Shown piece by piece: positions 42,745-51,606 of a stretch of 52,349 nt of DNA. The stretch is from Gammaproteobacteria bacterium. Its GTDB lineage: Bacteria; Pseudomonadota; Gammaproteobacteria; Steroidobacterales; PWYM01. Made by a program: the position numbers and the translations under genes. Below the pieces are notes generated by a model. The model made no database searches. It worked only from the letters and a program-made list of their open reading frames with translations, and was not told where the DNA came from. The stretch covers positions 1 through 52,349 of the forward strand of contig JAFIFN010000007.1 in assembly GCA_020832005.1 (NCBI GenBank), given 5' to 3'. Within the stretch, counting starts at the first letter, position 1; the number at the start of each line of letters is the position of its first letter.

Positions 42745-43313
42745 TCGATATTGTCCTGCTCACGTTCCTGGCGATCATCGCGGTGGCGATCGTACGCATC
42801 CGCAACCTGCTGGCCGTGACCATGCTGACCGGCATCTACAGCCTGATCGTCGCCGTGCTGTTCGTGCTCATGGACGCCGTGGACGTGGCGCTGACCGAGG
42901 CTGCGGTCGGTGCCGGCCTGATGGTCATCCTGATGCTGGCCACCATCGCCCTGACGACGCGCGAAGAACGCCCTCACAGGATGCGCCACAATCTCCTTGC
43001 CCTGGTCGTGGTGGTGATCACCGGAGCGGCACTGATCTACGCCACACTCGACATGCCGCGCTTCGGGGATCCCGAAGCCCCGGCGCACGTCCACCTGTCG
43101 CCGCGCTTCACACAGGATTCTCCCCAGGAGATCGGCATTCCCAACATGGTGACCTCGGTGCTGGCCAGCTACCGCGGCATCGATACCCTCGGCGAGGCCG
43201 TTGTGGTGTTTGCCGCCGCGGTGGGCGTGCTGCTGGTCCTGGGCAGCGGCACGGTGCGCAGGCGCAAGTCCGGTGAGTCGGCGGACAAGGACGACAAGGA
43301 CGCCAGCCCATGA
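42705..43313 (+). CDS. MbhD/MbhE-like (DUF4040 type) antiporter subunit, equivalent to the MrpA C-terminal part
   Basis: This protein of up to 202 residues has an N-terminal DUF4040/MbhD segment (VRIRNLLAVTMLTGIYSLIVAV, VDVALTEAAVGAGLM) and an MbhE-like C-terminal half with GIPNMVTSVLASYRGIDTLGEAVVV. In Bacillus these parts are the end of MrpA; here they are a separate gene. The start is uncertain: GTG 42705 overlaps mrpG by 40 bases and has no clear ribosome site, while the best site (GGGAGG 42720-42725) precedes a non-standard ATC at 42732. The core sequence is unaffected. Confidence 0.85.
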   Translation: MAPGAGRCVIEALIDIVLLTFLAIIAVAIVRIRNLLAVTMLTGIYSLIVAVLFVLMDAVDVALTEAAVGAGLMVILMLATIALTTREERPHRMRHNLLALVVVVITGAALIYATLDMPRFGDPEAPAHVHLSPRFTQDSPQEIGIPNMVTSVLASYRGIDTLGEAVVVFAAAVGVLLVLGSGTVRRRKSGESADKDDKDASP

Positions 43314-43732
43314 ACCGCTACATCGTCCTGAGGGTCATCAGCGGCCTGATCATCCCGATCATCCTGATTTTCGCCTTCTACATTCAGTTCCATGGCGAAT
43401 ACAGTCCCGGCGGCGGGTTCCAGGCCGGGATCGTGTTCGCCGCGGCGTTCGTCGTCTACACGCTGCTCTACGGTCTGGAGGCGGCGCAGCGTGCGATCCC
43501 GCCGAAGGCCGCGCATGTGCTCTCGGCGGCCGGTGTCCTGCTGTTCGCCGCCTTTGGCTTTGCCGGCATGCTGCTCGACGGTAATTTCCTGGAATACAAG
43601 GTTCTGCTGCCCAACGACCAGGCAGCCGAGACCTTCGGCATCATCGGCATCGAGCTGGGCGTGGGCCTCACTGTGGCGGGCGTGGCCCTGACGCTGTTTT
43701 ACTCGTTTGCCGGCCGGAGGCACGACAGATGA
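43310..43732 (+). CDS. mrpB: Na+/H+ antiporter subunit B
   Basis: This 140-residue protein of the MnhB domain family has four membrane helices. The motif FYIQFHGEYSPGGGFQAGIVFAAAF is diagnostic. ATG 43310 overlaps the preceding stop by four bases (ATGA), and its stop overlaps mrpC in the same way. Confidence 0.94.
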   Translation: MNRYIVLRVISGLIIPIILIFAFYIQFHGEYSPGGGFQAGIVFAAAFVVYTLLYGLEAAQRAIPPKAAHVLSAAGVLLFAAFGFAGMLLDGNFLEYKVLLPNDQAAETFGIIGIELGVGLTVAGVALTLFYSFAGRRHDR

Positions 43733-44082
43733 TCTGGCTGGGCCTGTACAACTACTGGATCGTCATCGTGCTGATGATGATCGGCTTCTACATCGTCATC
43801 GCCCAGGGCAACCTGGTGAAGAAGATCGTAGGGCTGAACATCTTCCAGACCTCCGCGTTCATCTTCTTCATCAGCCTGGCCTGGAAGGAAGGTGGCACGG
43901 CACCGATCGCCCTGCCCGGCGTCACTGAATACTCCAACCCGCTGCCGCATGTGCTTATCCTCACGGCCATCGTCGTGGGTGTAGCGCTGACGGCCATGGG
44001 CCTGGCGCTCGTGGTCAGAATCCATGAGGCCTACGGCTCCATCGAAGAAGACGATATCCACGAGCAGGACGAATACCAGTGA
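43729..44082 (+). CDS. mrpC: Na+/H+ antiporter subunit C (NuoK-like)
   Basis: This 117-residue protein has three helices, including NLVKKIVGLNIFQTSAFIFFI and HVLILTAIVVGVALTAMGLALVVR, matching NuoK/MrpC. Its start overlaps mrpB by four bases and its stop overlaps mrpD. The acidic tail (EEDDIHEQDE) is typical. Confidence 0.94.
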   Translation: MIWLGLYNYWIVIVLMMIGFYIVIAQGNLVKKIVGLNIFQTSAFIFFISLAWKEGGTAPIALPGVTEYSNPLPHVLILTAIVVGVALTAMGLALVVRIHEAYGSIEEDDIHEQDEYQ

Positions 44083-45566
44083 CCGAACATCTGCCTGCAC
44101 TCCAGGTGGTGATCGCGCTGACCGCCGCCCCCATCGTGATGCTGCTCAACAGGATGCCGCGCCTGGCCTGGGGCGTGACCCTGGTGACCTGCTGGGCCAC
44201 GTTCGCCGTGGCCATCATGCTGCTGCTGCAGGTCGCCGACGGCAGCGCCGTTCATTACGACATGGGTGGCTGGGCGCCGCCGTGGGGCATCGAGTATCGC
44301 ATCGATGGCGCCAACGCCTGGGTGCTGTTGATCATCGGCCTGGTCAGTGCCGTGGTCATGCCGTTCGCGCGTCGCAGTGTCGAGCAGGAAATCCCGGCAG
44401 ATCGCATCGGCCTGTTCTATTCGGCCTTCCTGCTGGCCAACGCCGGCCTGCTCGGCATCACCGTCACCGCGGACGCCTTCAACATCTTCGTGTTCTTCGA
44501 GATCTCGGCGCTGGCCTCCTATGCGCTGATCGCGATGGGACGGGATCGTCGCGCCATCCTGGCATCGTATCAGTACCTGGTCATGGGCACGATCGGCACC
44601 ACCTTCCTGCTGATCGGCATCGGCTTTCTGTACATCATGACAGGCACGCTGAACCTCGGTGACCTGGCCGCGCGGCTGCCGGAGGTGACGGATACGCGCA
44701 CGATACGTGCCGCATTTGCGTTCATTGCCGTCGGTGTTTCGCTGAAGCTGGCGCTGTTCCCGCTGCACCTGTGGCTGCCGAATGCCTATGGCTTTGCACC
44801 CTCCATGGTCACCGTGTTTCTGTCGGCCACCGCCACCAAGGTGGCGATCTACGTGCTGCTGCGCTTTGTCTACACCGTCTTCGGCTTCGAGTTCAGTTTC
44901 GTCGAACTGTCGATGACCTGGGTGCTGATGCCGCTCGCCCTGCTGGGCATCGTCGTGCCCTCGCTGATCGCCGTGTTCCAGGACGACGTGAAGCGACTGC
45001 TTGCGTATTCCAGTGTGGCGCAGGTCGGCTACATGATTCTGGGCATCAGCCTGGCCAGCGCCCTGGGCCTGATGGCCTCGGTGCTCCACCTGTTCAATCA
45101 TGCGATCACCAAGGCGGCACTGTTCATGGCCGTGGGCTGTCTGGTCTACCGCCTCGGCGGGGTTTCGCTTGCGCGTATCGCAGGTGCGGCCGAGCGCATG
45201 CCCTGGACCATGGCGGCTTTCGTCGTGGCGGGCCTGAGCCTGATCGGCGTGCCGCTGACGGCCGGTTTCGTCACCAAGTGGTATCTGCTGCAGGCCGCAC
45301 TGATGGGCGGGCTGTGGCCCGTCGCCGCCCTGCTGCTGGCCACGTCGCTGATAGCTGCCATCTACATCTGGAGAGTCATCGAGGCCGCCTATTTCCGCGC
45401 CCCGCCGGACGACGCGCGCGAGGTTCGCGAGGCGCCGTTGGCCCTGCTGATCCCGACCTGGGTGCTCACTGCCATGACGATTGTTTTCGGGGTCTGGGCA
45501 CAGTTCCCGATCAGTGCCGCGCGTAACGCGGCCGAAGCGCTGCTCGGGGTGCCGCAGTCATGGTAA
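44079..45566 (+). CDS. mrpD: Na+/H+ antiporter subunit D (NuoM/N-like)
   Basis: This 495-residue polytopic protein starts at GTG 44079, overlapping mrpC. Proton-translocation-type motifs are present: FFEISALASYALIAMG, LKLALFPLHLWLPNAY with the helix-8 Lys/His region, DVKRLLAYSSVAQVGYMILG and LFNHAITKAALFMAVG. It is the first of three NuoL/M/N-like proteins in the operon. Confidence 0.93.
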   Translation: MTEHLPALQVVIALTAAPIVMLLNRMPRLAWGVTLVTCWATFAVAIMLLLQVADGSAVHYDMGGWAPPWGIEYRIDGANAWVLLIIGLVSAVVMPFARRSVEQEIPADRIGLFYSAFLLANAGLLGITVTADAFNIFVFFEISALASYALIAMGRDRRAILASYQYLVMGTIGTTFLLIGIGFLYIMTGTLNLGDLAARLPEVTDTRTIRAAFAFIAVGVSLKLALFPLHLWLPNAYGFAPSMVTVFLSATATKVAIYVLLRFVYTVFGFEFSFVELSMTWVLMPLALLGIVVPSLIAVFQDDVKRLLAYSSVAQVGYMILGISLASALGLMASVLHLFNHAITKAALFMAVGCLVYRLGGVSLARIAGAAERMPWTMAAFVVAGLSLIGVPLTAGFVTKWYLLQAALMGGLWPVAALLLATSLIAAIYIWRVIEAAYFRAPPDDAREVREAPLALLIPTWVLTAMTIVFGVWAQFPISAARNAAEALLGVPQSW

Positions 45567-47035
45567 GTGATGCCACGCTGATCTACCTGGCGCTGGCGAC
45601 GCCTCTGGTCGGCATCTTCGTGCTGCTGGCGACCAGCCGCTGGGCTGCGCTGCGTGATGCCGTGGTGGTGACCACCGCGGCGGTGATGTTCAGCATCGTG
45701 CTGCAGTTGCTGCCGCGGGTCCGCGACGGCCAGCGGCCATCTGCGACCCTGCTTGAGCTGTTCCCCGGACTCGAGATCGCCTTCGTGGTCGAACCACTGG
45801 GCATGGTCTTCGCGTTGCTGGCCTCGGGTCTGTGGATCATCACAGCGGTGTATGCCATCGGCTACATGCGCGGCGCCAAGGAGCTCAATCACACGCGTTT
45901 CCACGTGTTCTTCTGCATCGCGCTGTTCAGTGCCACGGGCATTGCCTTCTCGGCAAACATGTTTTCACTGTTCGTGTTCTACGAGGCACTGACCTTGTCC
46001 ACCTATCCGCTGGTGGCGCACAAGGGTACCGAGACGGCAAAGAAGGGTGCACGGACCTATCTCGGCCTTCTGCTCGGCACCTCCGTTGGCTTGCTGCTGC
46101 CGGCCATCATCGCCACCTGGTGGCTGACGGGCACGCTTGATTTCACCCCGGGCGGCATCATGGCCGGTCGCGTCGATCCATTCGTGGGCTCGATTCTGCT
46201 GGTGCTGTTCATGTACGGCATCGGCAAGGCGGCGCTGATGCCGTTCCACCGCTGGCTGCCCGCGGCCATGGTGGCGCCAACGCCGGTCTCGGCGCTGCTG
46301 CATGCCGTGGCGGTGGTGAAGGCCGGCGTGTTCACGGTGCTCAAGGTCAGTGTGTATCTGTTCGGCCTGGACTACCTGCGCGAGCTGGTCACCAGCGAGT
46401 TCATACTCTACATCGCCGTGTTCACGCTGCTGTCGGCCTCGCTGGTGGCCATGCAGCAGGACAACCTCAAGGCGCGGCTGGCGTACTCGACGGTCAGCCA
46501 GCTGTCCTACATCGTTGCCGCAGCGATGCTGGTCAGCGAGTTTGCGGCGCTGGGTGGTGGCATGCACATCGTCATGCATGCTTTCGGCAAGATCACGCTG
46601 TTCTTCTGCGCCGGCGCGATCTATGTCGCCACCAAGAAGACCGAGATCAGCGACATGAACGGCCTCGGACGGCGCATGCCGGTGACCTTTTTCGCTTTTT
46701 TCATCGGCGCGCTGTGCGTGATCGGCGTACCGCCGATGGGCGGGGTATGGAGCAAGTGGCACCTGTTTATGGGCGCCTACGACTCCGGCTATGGACTGGT
46801 CGTGCTGGCGCTGATTGTCAGCACGCTGCTGAACATCGCCTACCTGATTCCCCCGGTGGTGCGGGCGTTCCTGTTGCCGCCGCCGCAGGGTGAGCAGGCC
46901 GGTGGCGTACGCGAGGCGCCGCTGCTGTGTGTCTTGCCGCTGAGCCTGACGGGGCTGGGTTGCCTCGTGCTGTTCGTCATGGCGCAGCCGCTGGCCGAGC
47001 TGCTGAGGCCCTACCTGGCAGTGACGGGCGGCTGA
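45560..47035 (+). CDS. Second NuoL/M-like antiporter subunit
   Basis: This 491-residue polytopic protein has ATG 45560 overlapping mrpD by seven bases. Motifs are FYEALTLSTYPLVAHKG, GKAALMPFHRWLPAAMVAPTPVSALLHAVAVVKAG (NuoL/MrpA-like HAVAVVKAG) and DNLKARLAYSTVSQLSYIV. It may correspond to the N-terminal NuoL-like part of MrpA, whose C-terminal part is the separate MbhD/E-like gene. The assignment to MrpA or a second MrpD needs comparison. Confidence 0.9.
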   Translation: MVSDATLIYLALATPLVGIFVLLATSRWAALRDAVVVTTAAVMFSIVLQLLPRVRDGQRPSATLLELFPGLEIAFVVEPLGMVFALLASGLWIITAVYAIGYMRGAKELNHTRFHVFFCIALFSATGIAFSANMFSLFVFYEALTLSTYPLVAHKGTETAKKGARTYLGLLLGTSVGLLLPAIIATWWLTGTLDFTPGGIMAGRVDPFVGSILLVLFMYGIGKAALMPFHRWLPAAMVAPTPVSALLHAVAVVKAGVFTVLKVSVYLFGLDYLRELVTSEFILYIAVFTLLSASLVAMQQDNLKARLAYSTVSQLSYIVAAAMLVSEFAALGGGMHIVMHAFGKITLFFCAGAIYVATKKTEISDMNGLGRRMPVTFFAFFIGALCVIGVPPMGGVWSKWHLFMGAYDSGYGLVVLALIVSTLLNIAYLIPPVVRAFLLPPPQGEQAGGVREAPLLCVLPLSLTGLGCLVLFVMAQPLAELLRPYLAVTGG

Positions 47036-47069
47036 GTGGCGCGCGGGCCGAATACGGAGTGAACTGAAG

Positions 47070-47321
47070 ATGGACTTGGGCAAACTGCTGCAGGCGATGG
47101 TGGAGCGCGGCGTGCTGTTGCGCCGGATCATGTACGTCGTGCTGGCCGGCCTGGTCATCGCCGACATCCTCGTGCCCTCGAAGTACGACCGCTTTCCCTG
47201 GGAGAGTGTCGGTGGCTTCGGGGCGTTCTACGGCTTCATCTCCTGCGTACTGATCATCGTGATTTCCAAGGCGCTGGGCTATCTGCTGCTGTATCGCTCA
47301 GAGGACTACTACGATGAGTGA
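47070..47321 (+). CDS. Small two-helix membrane protein in the Mrp-like operon
   Basis: This 83-residue protein has helices at about residues 19-35 (IMYVVLAGLVIADILVP) and 49-73 (FGAFYGFISCVLIIVIS), a conserved-looking middle (SKYDRFPWESVGGF), and an acidic aromatic end LLLYRSEDYYDE. It starts 34 bases after the second NuoL/M-like gene and overlaps the third by eight bases, so co-translation is likely. No family name was recognised; it is probably an accessory subunit of the antiporter. Confidence 0.75.
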   Translation: MDLGKLLQAMVERGVLLRRIMYVVLAGLVIADILVPSKYDRFPWESVGGFGAFYGFISCVLIIVISKALGYLLLYRSEDYYDE

Positions 47322-48996
47322 GGTGCTGCACCCATCGTTCCTGCTGTTCACCGGCGCGCTGGTCGTGGCGGTGCTGCGCGGGCGCCTGCAGCAGGGCTGC
47401 CTCCTGCTGGTGGCCGCCGCGCTGATCTGGCTGGTGTTCTCGTTGCCCGGCGGCGTGTTCGGTGCCACCGAGTTCCTCGGCATAGAACTCTCGCCGATGC
47501 GCGTGGACAGCCTGAGCATGGTGTTCGCCTCGGTGTTCGCCATCATCACGCTGGTCGGGGCGATCTATGCCCTGCATGTCAAAGACACTACGCAGCATGT
47601 CGCGGCCCTGATGTACGCAGGCTCGGCGCTCGGTGTGGTGTTCGCCGGCGATCTCGTCACGCTCTACGTGTTCTGGGAGCTGATGGTCTTCACCTCGGTG
47701 TGGCTCATCTGGTGCCGGCGCAATCCGACGTCGATGGCGGCGGGCTTTCGCTACCTGCTCGTCCACGCGCTGGGCGGGATCGTGCTGCTCGCCGGCATCA
47801 TCCTCTACTATCTCGATACCGGTACCGTGCAGTTCGCCGAACTCGAGAACACGGGGCTTGCGTTCTACCTGATTCTCGTGGGCTTCATGCTCAACGCGGC
47901 CGTGCCGCCGCTGGGGGCCTGGCTGGCCGACGCCTATCCGGAGTCCACGATCACCGGTGCGATCTTCCTCAGTGCCCTGACCACCAAGACCGCCGTATAC
48001 ACGCTGATCAGGGGCTATCCGGGCACCGAGCTGCTGGTCTGGCTGGGCGTGGTGATGGCCCTGTGGGGCGTAGTCTATGCGGTGCTCGCCAACGATATCC
48101 GGCGGCTGCTGGCCTATCACATCATCAGCCAGGTCGGTTACATGGTCGCAGGCGTGGGCATGGGCACCATCATGGCGCTAAACGGTTCGGCCTCGCACGC
48201 CTTCACGCATATTCTCTACAAGGCGCTGCTGTTCATGGGCGCAGGCGCGGTCATTCACATGACCGGGCGCGCGAAGCTCACCGAACTCGGCGGCATCTAC
48301 CGCTACATGCCGGTGACGTTCCTGCTGTACATGATTGGGGCGTTCTCGATTTCCGCGTTCCCGCTGTTCAGCGGCTTCGTCAGCAAGACCATGGTGGTGG
48401 AGGCCGCGGCACTCGATCAGCGTGCCTGGGTGTGGCTGCTGCTCTCGCTGGCTTCGGCCGGCACGTTTCTGCATACCGGCCTGAAGCTGCCGTGGTTTAC
48501 GTTCTTCGGACCCGACCGCGGGCTCAAGCCGCGCGAGGCGCCCGTGAATATGCTCATCGCCATGGGCATCGCGGCGTTCTTCTGCATCTTCATCGGCATC
48601 TATCCACAGTGGCTCTACGCGATGATGCCGGCCACGGTGGACTATCAGGCCTATACGTCCGGCCATGTCCTGTGGGAACTGCAGCTGCTGCTGTTCACCG
48701 GTGTCGGCTTCTTCGTGCTGCTCAAGCATGTCGGCGGCGAGCCCAAGATCAGCCTCGATACCGACTGGGTGTACCGCAAGGCGATGCCCGCAATGGCCGG
48801 CGCCGTGCATCGTGTTGGCGGCGGTGTCTGGCGGGCCTCGCTGGGCGCACTGGTGCGCAAGCTCACGAGGATTGTTGCGACGGTCTCGGCGCACCATGGA
48901 CCACAGGGCATTCTGGCGCGGACGTGGCCGACCGGCAGTATGGTACTGTGGGTGGCTATCTTGTTGGCCGCATCGCTGTTGATTTATTACCTTTGA
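47314..48996 (+). CDS. Third NuoL/M-like antiporter subunit
   Basis: This 560-residue polytopic protein has motifs FWELMVFTSVWLIWCRR, LNAAVPPLGAWLADAYPE, LTTKTAVYTLIRG, DIRRLLAYHIISQVGYMVAG and SHAFTHILYKALLFMGAG. A C-terminal extension (residues about 470-560) includes an extra helix. It resembles MrpD-type subunits found in extended Mrp/Mbh-like operons. ATG 47314 overlaps the small membrane-protein gene. It ends 47 bases before the cysteine hydrolase gene. Confidence 0.9.
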   Translation: MSEVLHPSFLLFTGALVVAVLRGRLQQGCLLLVAAALIWLVFSLPGGVFGATEFLGIELSPMRVDSLSMVFASVFAIITLVGAIYALHVKDTTQHVAALMYAGSALGVVFAGDLVTLYVFWELMVFTSVWLIWCRRNPTSMAAGFRYLLVHALGGIVLLAGIILYYLDTGTVQFAELENTGLAFYLILVGFMLNAAVPPLGAWLADAYPESTITGAIFLSALTTKTAVYTLIRGYPGTELLVWLGVVMALWGVVYAVLANDIRRLLAYHIISQVGYMVAGVGMGTIMALNGSASHAFTHILYKALLFMGAGAVIHMTGRAKLTELGGIYRYMPVTFLLYMIGAFSISAFPLFSGFVSKTMVVEAAALDQRAWVWLLLSLASAGTFLHTGLKLPWFTFFGPDRGLKPREAPVNMLIAMGIAAFFCIFIGIYPQWLYAMMPATVDYQAYTSGHVLWELQLLLFTGVGFFVLLKHVGGEPKISLDTDWVYRKAMPAMAGAVHRVGGGVWRASLGALVRKLTRIVATVSAHHGPQGILARTWPTGSMVLWVAILLAASLLIYYL

Positions 48997-49043
48997 CGCG
49001 GCCTTCAGTGAAAGCGGTGCTGCGTTCAAGCCAGGGGAGTGAT

Positions 49044-49715
49044 ATGGAAACCAGTAACAAGACCGCGCGGCAGATCTATGAAGAGGTCAAGGCCAATCCT
49101 GCCCGCGCGCGTTTCGGTTTTGGCAAGCGCCCGGCGCTGCTGAACATCGATCTGCAGAAATCCTATACGGCGGTAGGCAAGTTCAAGACCGCCTACCAGA
49201 CCGATCCGCGCCAGCTGGAATACGTCGATCGCCTGGCCGCGATGTTCCGCGAGCGCAATCTGCCGGTGATCTGGACCTACGTCGCATACATGGAATCCGG
49301 TGAGGACGCCGGTGTCTGGGGGACGCGCACCGACACCCCGGATTCGCTGCAGAACATCAAGCACGGCTCCGAGCGCTCTGAATTCGATGACCGGCTGAAC
49401 ATCAATCGCAGTCGCGACGTGATCATGCACAAGCGCATGCCGTCACCGTTTCACGAAACCAATCTGCAATCCCTGCTGGTCTGGCACCGCATCGACACCC
49501 TGGTGCTGACCGGTGGCTCGACCTCGGGCTGCATCCGCGCAGCGGGTGTGGACAGCCTGAGTCATGGCTATCGCACGATCGTGCCCGAAGAGTGCGTGGC
49601 CGACAAACACGAAAGCTATCACTTCGCCAATCTCACCGACCTGCAGCTCAAGTACGCCGACGTCGTCAGTGTGCAGGAGGTCTTTGAATATCTCGAAAAG
49701 ATGAAATCGGAGTGA
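49044..49715 (+). CDS. Isochorismatase-superfamily cysteine hydrolase (N-carbamoylsarcosine amidase-like)
   Basis: This 223-residue enzyme has the Asp-Lys-Cys triad at Asp36 (LLNIDLQKS), Lys130 (VIMHKRMPSPF) and Cys163 (GGSTSGCIRAAGVDSLSHGY), the arrangement found in N-carbamoylsarcosine amidase and related ureido hydrolases. AGGGGAG lies before ATG 49044. Its stop overlaps the next gene (GTGA). With two PuuE-like hydrolases it suggests breakdown of a cyclic ureide or similar amide. The true substrate is unknown. Confidence 0.88.
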   Translation: METSNKTARQIYEEVKANPARARFGFGKRPALLNIDLQKSYTAVGKFKTAYQTDPRQLEYVDRLAAMFRERNLPVIWTYVAYMESGEDAGVWGTRTDTPDSLQNIKHGSERSEFDDRLNINRSRDVIMHKRMPSPFHETNLQSLLVWHRIDTLVLTGGSTSGCIRAAGVDSLSHGYRTIVPEECVADKHESYHFANLTDLQLKYADVVSVQEVFEYLEKMKSE

Positions 49716-50641
49716 GTGCGATGATGCGTGATCCGAAACTCTACGAGTTCTGGCCCTACATCGATCGCCCGAAGATCACCTGGCCGAACGGTGCGCGCAT
49801 CGCCTTCTGGGTGGCGCCCAATATCGAGTACTACGAACTCGACCCGCCGACCAATCCGCAGCGCAAGCCCTGGGCGCGTCCCAACCCGGATGTGTTGCAC
49901 TACGCACAGCGCGACTACGGCAACCGCGCCGGTCACTGGCGGATGATGGAGGCGATGGACAAGTACGGCGTGCGCGGCAGCATCTCGCTGTCGGTGGCGC
50001 TGTGCCAGCATCACCCGGAGATCATCGAAGCCTGTATCGAGCGTGACTGGGAGTTTTTCTCCCACGGCATCTACAACACGCGTTACTGCTATGGCATGGA
50101 TGAGGCGCAGGAGCGCGCCATCATCGAAGACGCCATCAAGACCGTGGACGACGCCACCGGTCAGCGCATTCACGGCTGGCTGGCACCGGCGCTCACGCAC
50201 ACCGAGCGCACTTTCGACCTGCTGGCGGAGTACGGCTTCAAATACACCTGTGACCTGTTCCAGGATGATCAGCCCCAGCCGATTCACGTCAACAAGGGTC
50301 GGCTGATCTCGATGCCCTATTCACTCGAGGTCAACGACGTCATCGCCTACAACAGCTACCTGATGAGTCCTCGCCGCTATGGCGATGTGCTGAAGATGCA
50401 GTTCGACCAGCTCTACGAGGAGGGTGCCGAGTCGGGCACCGTCATGTGCATCCCGCTGCATGCCTATCTCGTGGGTCATCCGCATCGCGTCGGCCCGTTT
50501 GCCGATGCGCTGAAGTACATCACCAGCCATGAGGATGTCTGGGTCGCCACCGCGCGCGAGATTGCCGATTACTACTACGAAAATTACTATGCCGGGATCT
50601 GCAAGCTGCTTGGCATGACCCCGGGGGAGGAGCGCGCATGA
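49712..50641 (+). CDS. PuuE-like NodB-fold hydrolase, copy 1
   Basis: This is a 309-residue protein of the polysaccharide-deacetylase fold, most like cofactor-independent allantoinase PuuE. The usual TFDDG metal motif is replaced by WVAPNIEYYE (about residues 33-42), and one His remains in FFSHGI (His118). HYAQRDYGNRAG is conserved with the next gene. GTG 49712 overlaps the upstream stop; ATG 49721 is an alternative. Its own stop overlaps the next ATG by four bases, so the pair is translationally coupled. It probably opens a C-N bond rather than deacetylating a polysaccharide; this is inference. Confidence 0.85.
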   Translation: MSAMMRDPKLYEFWPYIDRPKITWPNGARIAFWVAPNIEYYELDPPTNPQRKPWARPNPDVLHYAQRDYGNRAGHWRMMEAMDKYGVRGSISLSVALCQHHPEIIEACIERDWEFFSHGIYNTRYCYGMDEAQERAIIEDAIKTVDDATGQRIHGWLAPALTHTERTFDLLAEYGFKYTCDLFQDDQPQPIHVNKGRLISMPYSLEVNDVIAYNSYLMSPRRYGDVLKMQFDQLYEEGAESGTVMCIPLHAYLVGHPHRVGPFADALKYITSHEDVWVATAREIADYYYENYYAGICKLLGMTPGEERA

Positions 50642-51564
50642 GCCTGCCTGCCGATTACCTGAAATATCCATGGCGTCGTCACGGCATGGACCATGATCGC
50701 TACGGGTTTTCGAACCTGTTCGAGCGCAAGCCTGTCGCCTGGCCGAACTCAGCCAGAGTGGCGCTGTGGATCGTGCCGGCGCTGGAGTTCTTCCCGCTCA
50801 ACCCGTCCGGAAAGCCCTTCAAGGCGCCGGGCAGCATGGTCACGCCGTACCCGGATTTCCGTCATTACACCACGCGTGATTACGGCAATCGCGTGGGCAT
50901 CTACCGCATTTTCCGTGTGCTCGACGAGCTGAAGATCCCGGCCTCGGTGGCCTTCAATTCAGTGGTCGCCGAACGCTATCCGGCCCTGCTGCAGGAAGTC
51001 ACCCGGCGCGACTGGGAGGTCATTGCCCATGGCGTGGACATGGACGTGCTGCACTATGGTGGCCTGGATGAGGCCGAAGAGGCCGGCCAGATCACGACGT
51101 CTCTGGAGGCGTTGCGCAAGGCGTCGGGCCAGCCGGTCACGGGCTGGCTGTCGCCGGCCAAGAGCGAGTCGTTTGCCACCCCGGATCTGCTCGCAGCCCA
51201 GGGTGTTGAGTATGTCTGCGACTGGGTCAATGACGACATGCCCTATGCACTGAATACCGCCAGCGGCTCACTGCACTCGATGCCGCACAGCACGGAACTC
51301 TCAGACCGCCAGATCCTCATCGACTACCACTTCTCCGAGGATGACTACGTCGAACAGGTCTGTGATGCTTTCGACTGCCTGTATGCGGAGTCCGAAAAGT
51401 ACGGGGGCCGTGTGCTGTGCCTGCCGGTGATCCCCTACATCACGGGCCTGCCGTATCGCATTCGTGCTTTCCGCCGCGCGCTGGAATATGTGCTCGGTCA
51501 CGACGGCGTCTGGGCGGCCACCGGCAGTGATATTCTCGCAGCCTGGAGAAAAGCCCAGGCGTGA
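50638..51564 (+). CDS. PuuE-like NodB-fold hydrolase, copy 2
   Basis: This 308-residue paralogue of the preceding protein shares the HYTTRDYGNRVG segment and the layout. Metal-motif residues are again absent (IVPALEFFPL, about 45-54), with His131 in VIAHGVDMD. The Asp/Glu-rich loop GGLDEAEEA follows as in PuuE relatives. ATG 50638 overlaps the previous stop (ATGA). The two paralogues could form a hetero-oligomer or act on successive intermediates. Confidence 0.85.
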   Translation: MSLPADYLKYPWRRHGMDHDRYGFSNLFERKPVAWPNSARVALWIVPALEFFPLNPSGKPFKAPGSMVTPYPDFRHYTTRDYGNRVGIYRIFRVLDELKIPASVAFNSVVAERYPALLQEVTRRDWEVIAHGVDMDVLHYGGLDEAEEAGQITTSLEALRKASGQPVTGWLSPAKSESFATPDLLAAQGVEYVCDWVNDDMPYALNTASGSLHSMPHSTELSDRQILIDYHFSEDDYVEQVCDAFDCLYAESEKYGGRVLCLPVIPYITGLPYRIRAFRRALEYVLGHDGVWAATGSDILAAWRKAQA

Positions 51565-51606
51565 TGATCATGCCAATCAATGGCCCGGCCTGGCCAGGAG
51601 ACGACT

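Noticed and set aside
47700-49715. Open frame that would join the third NuoL/M-like gene region to the cysteine hydrolase
   Set aside because: The sequence upstream of ATG 49044 is the antiporter gene in another frame, and a strong ribosome site stands before 49044.
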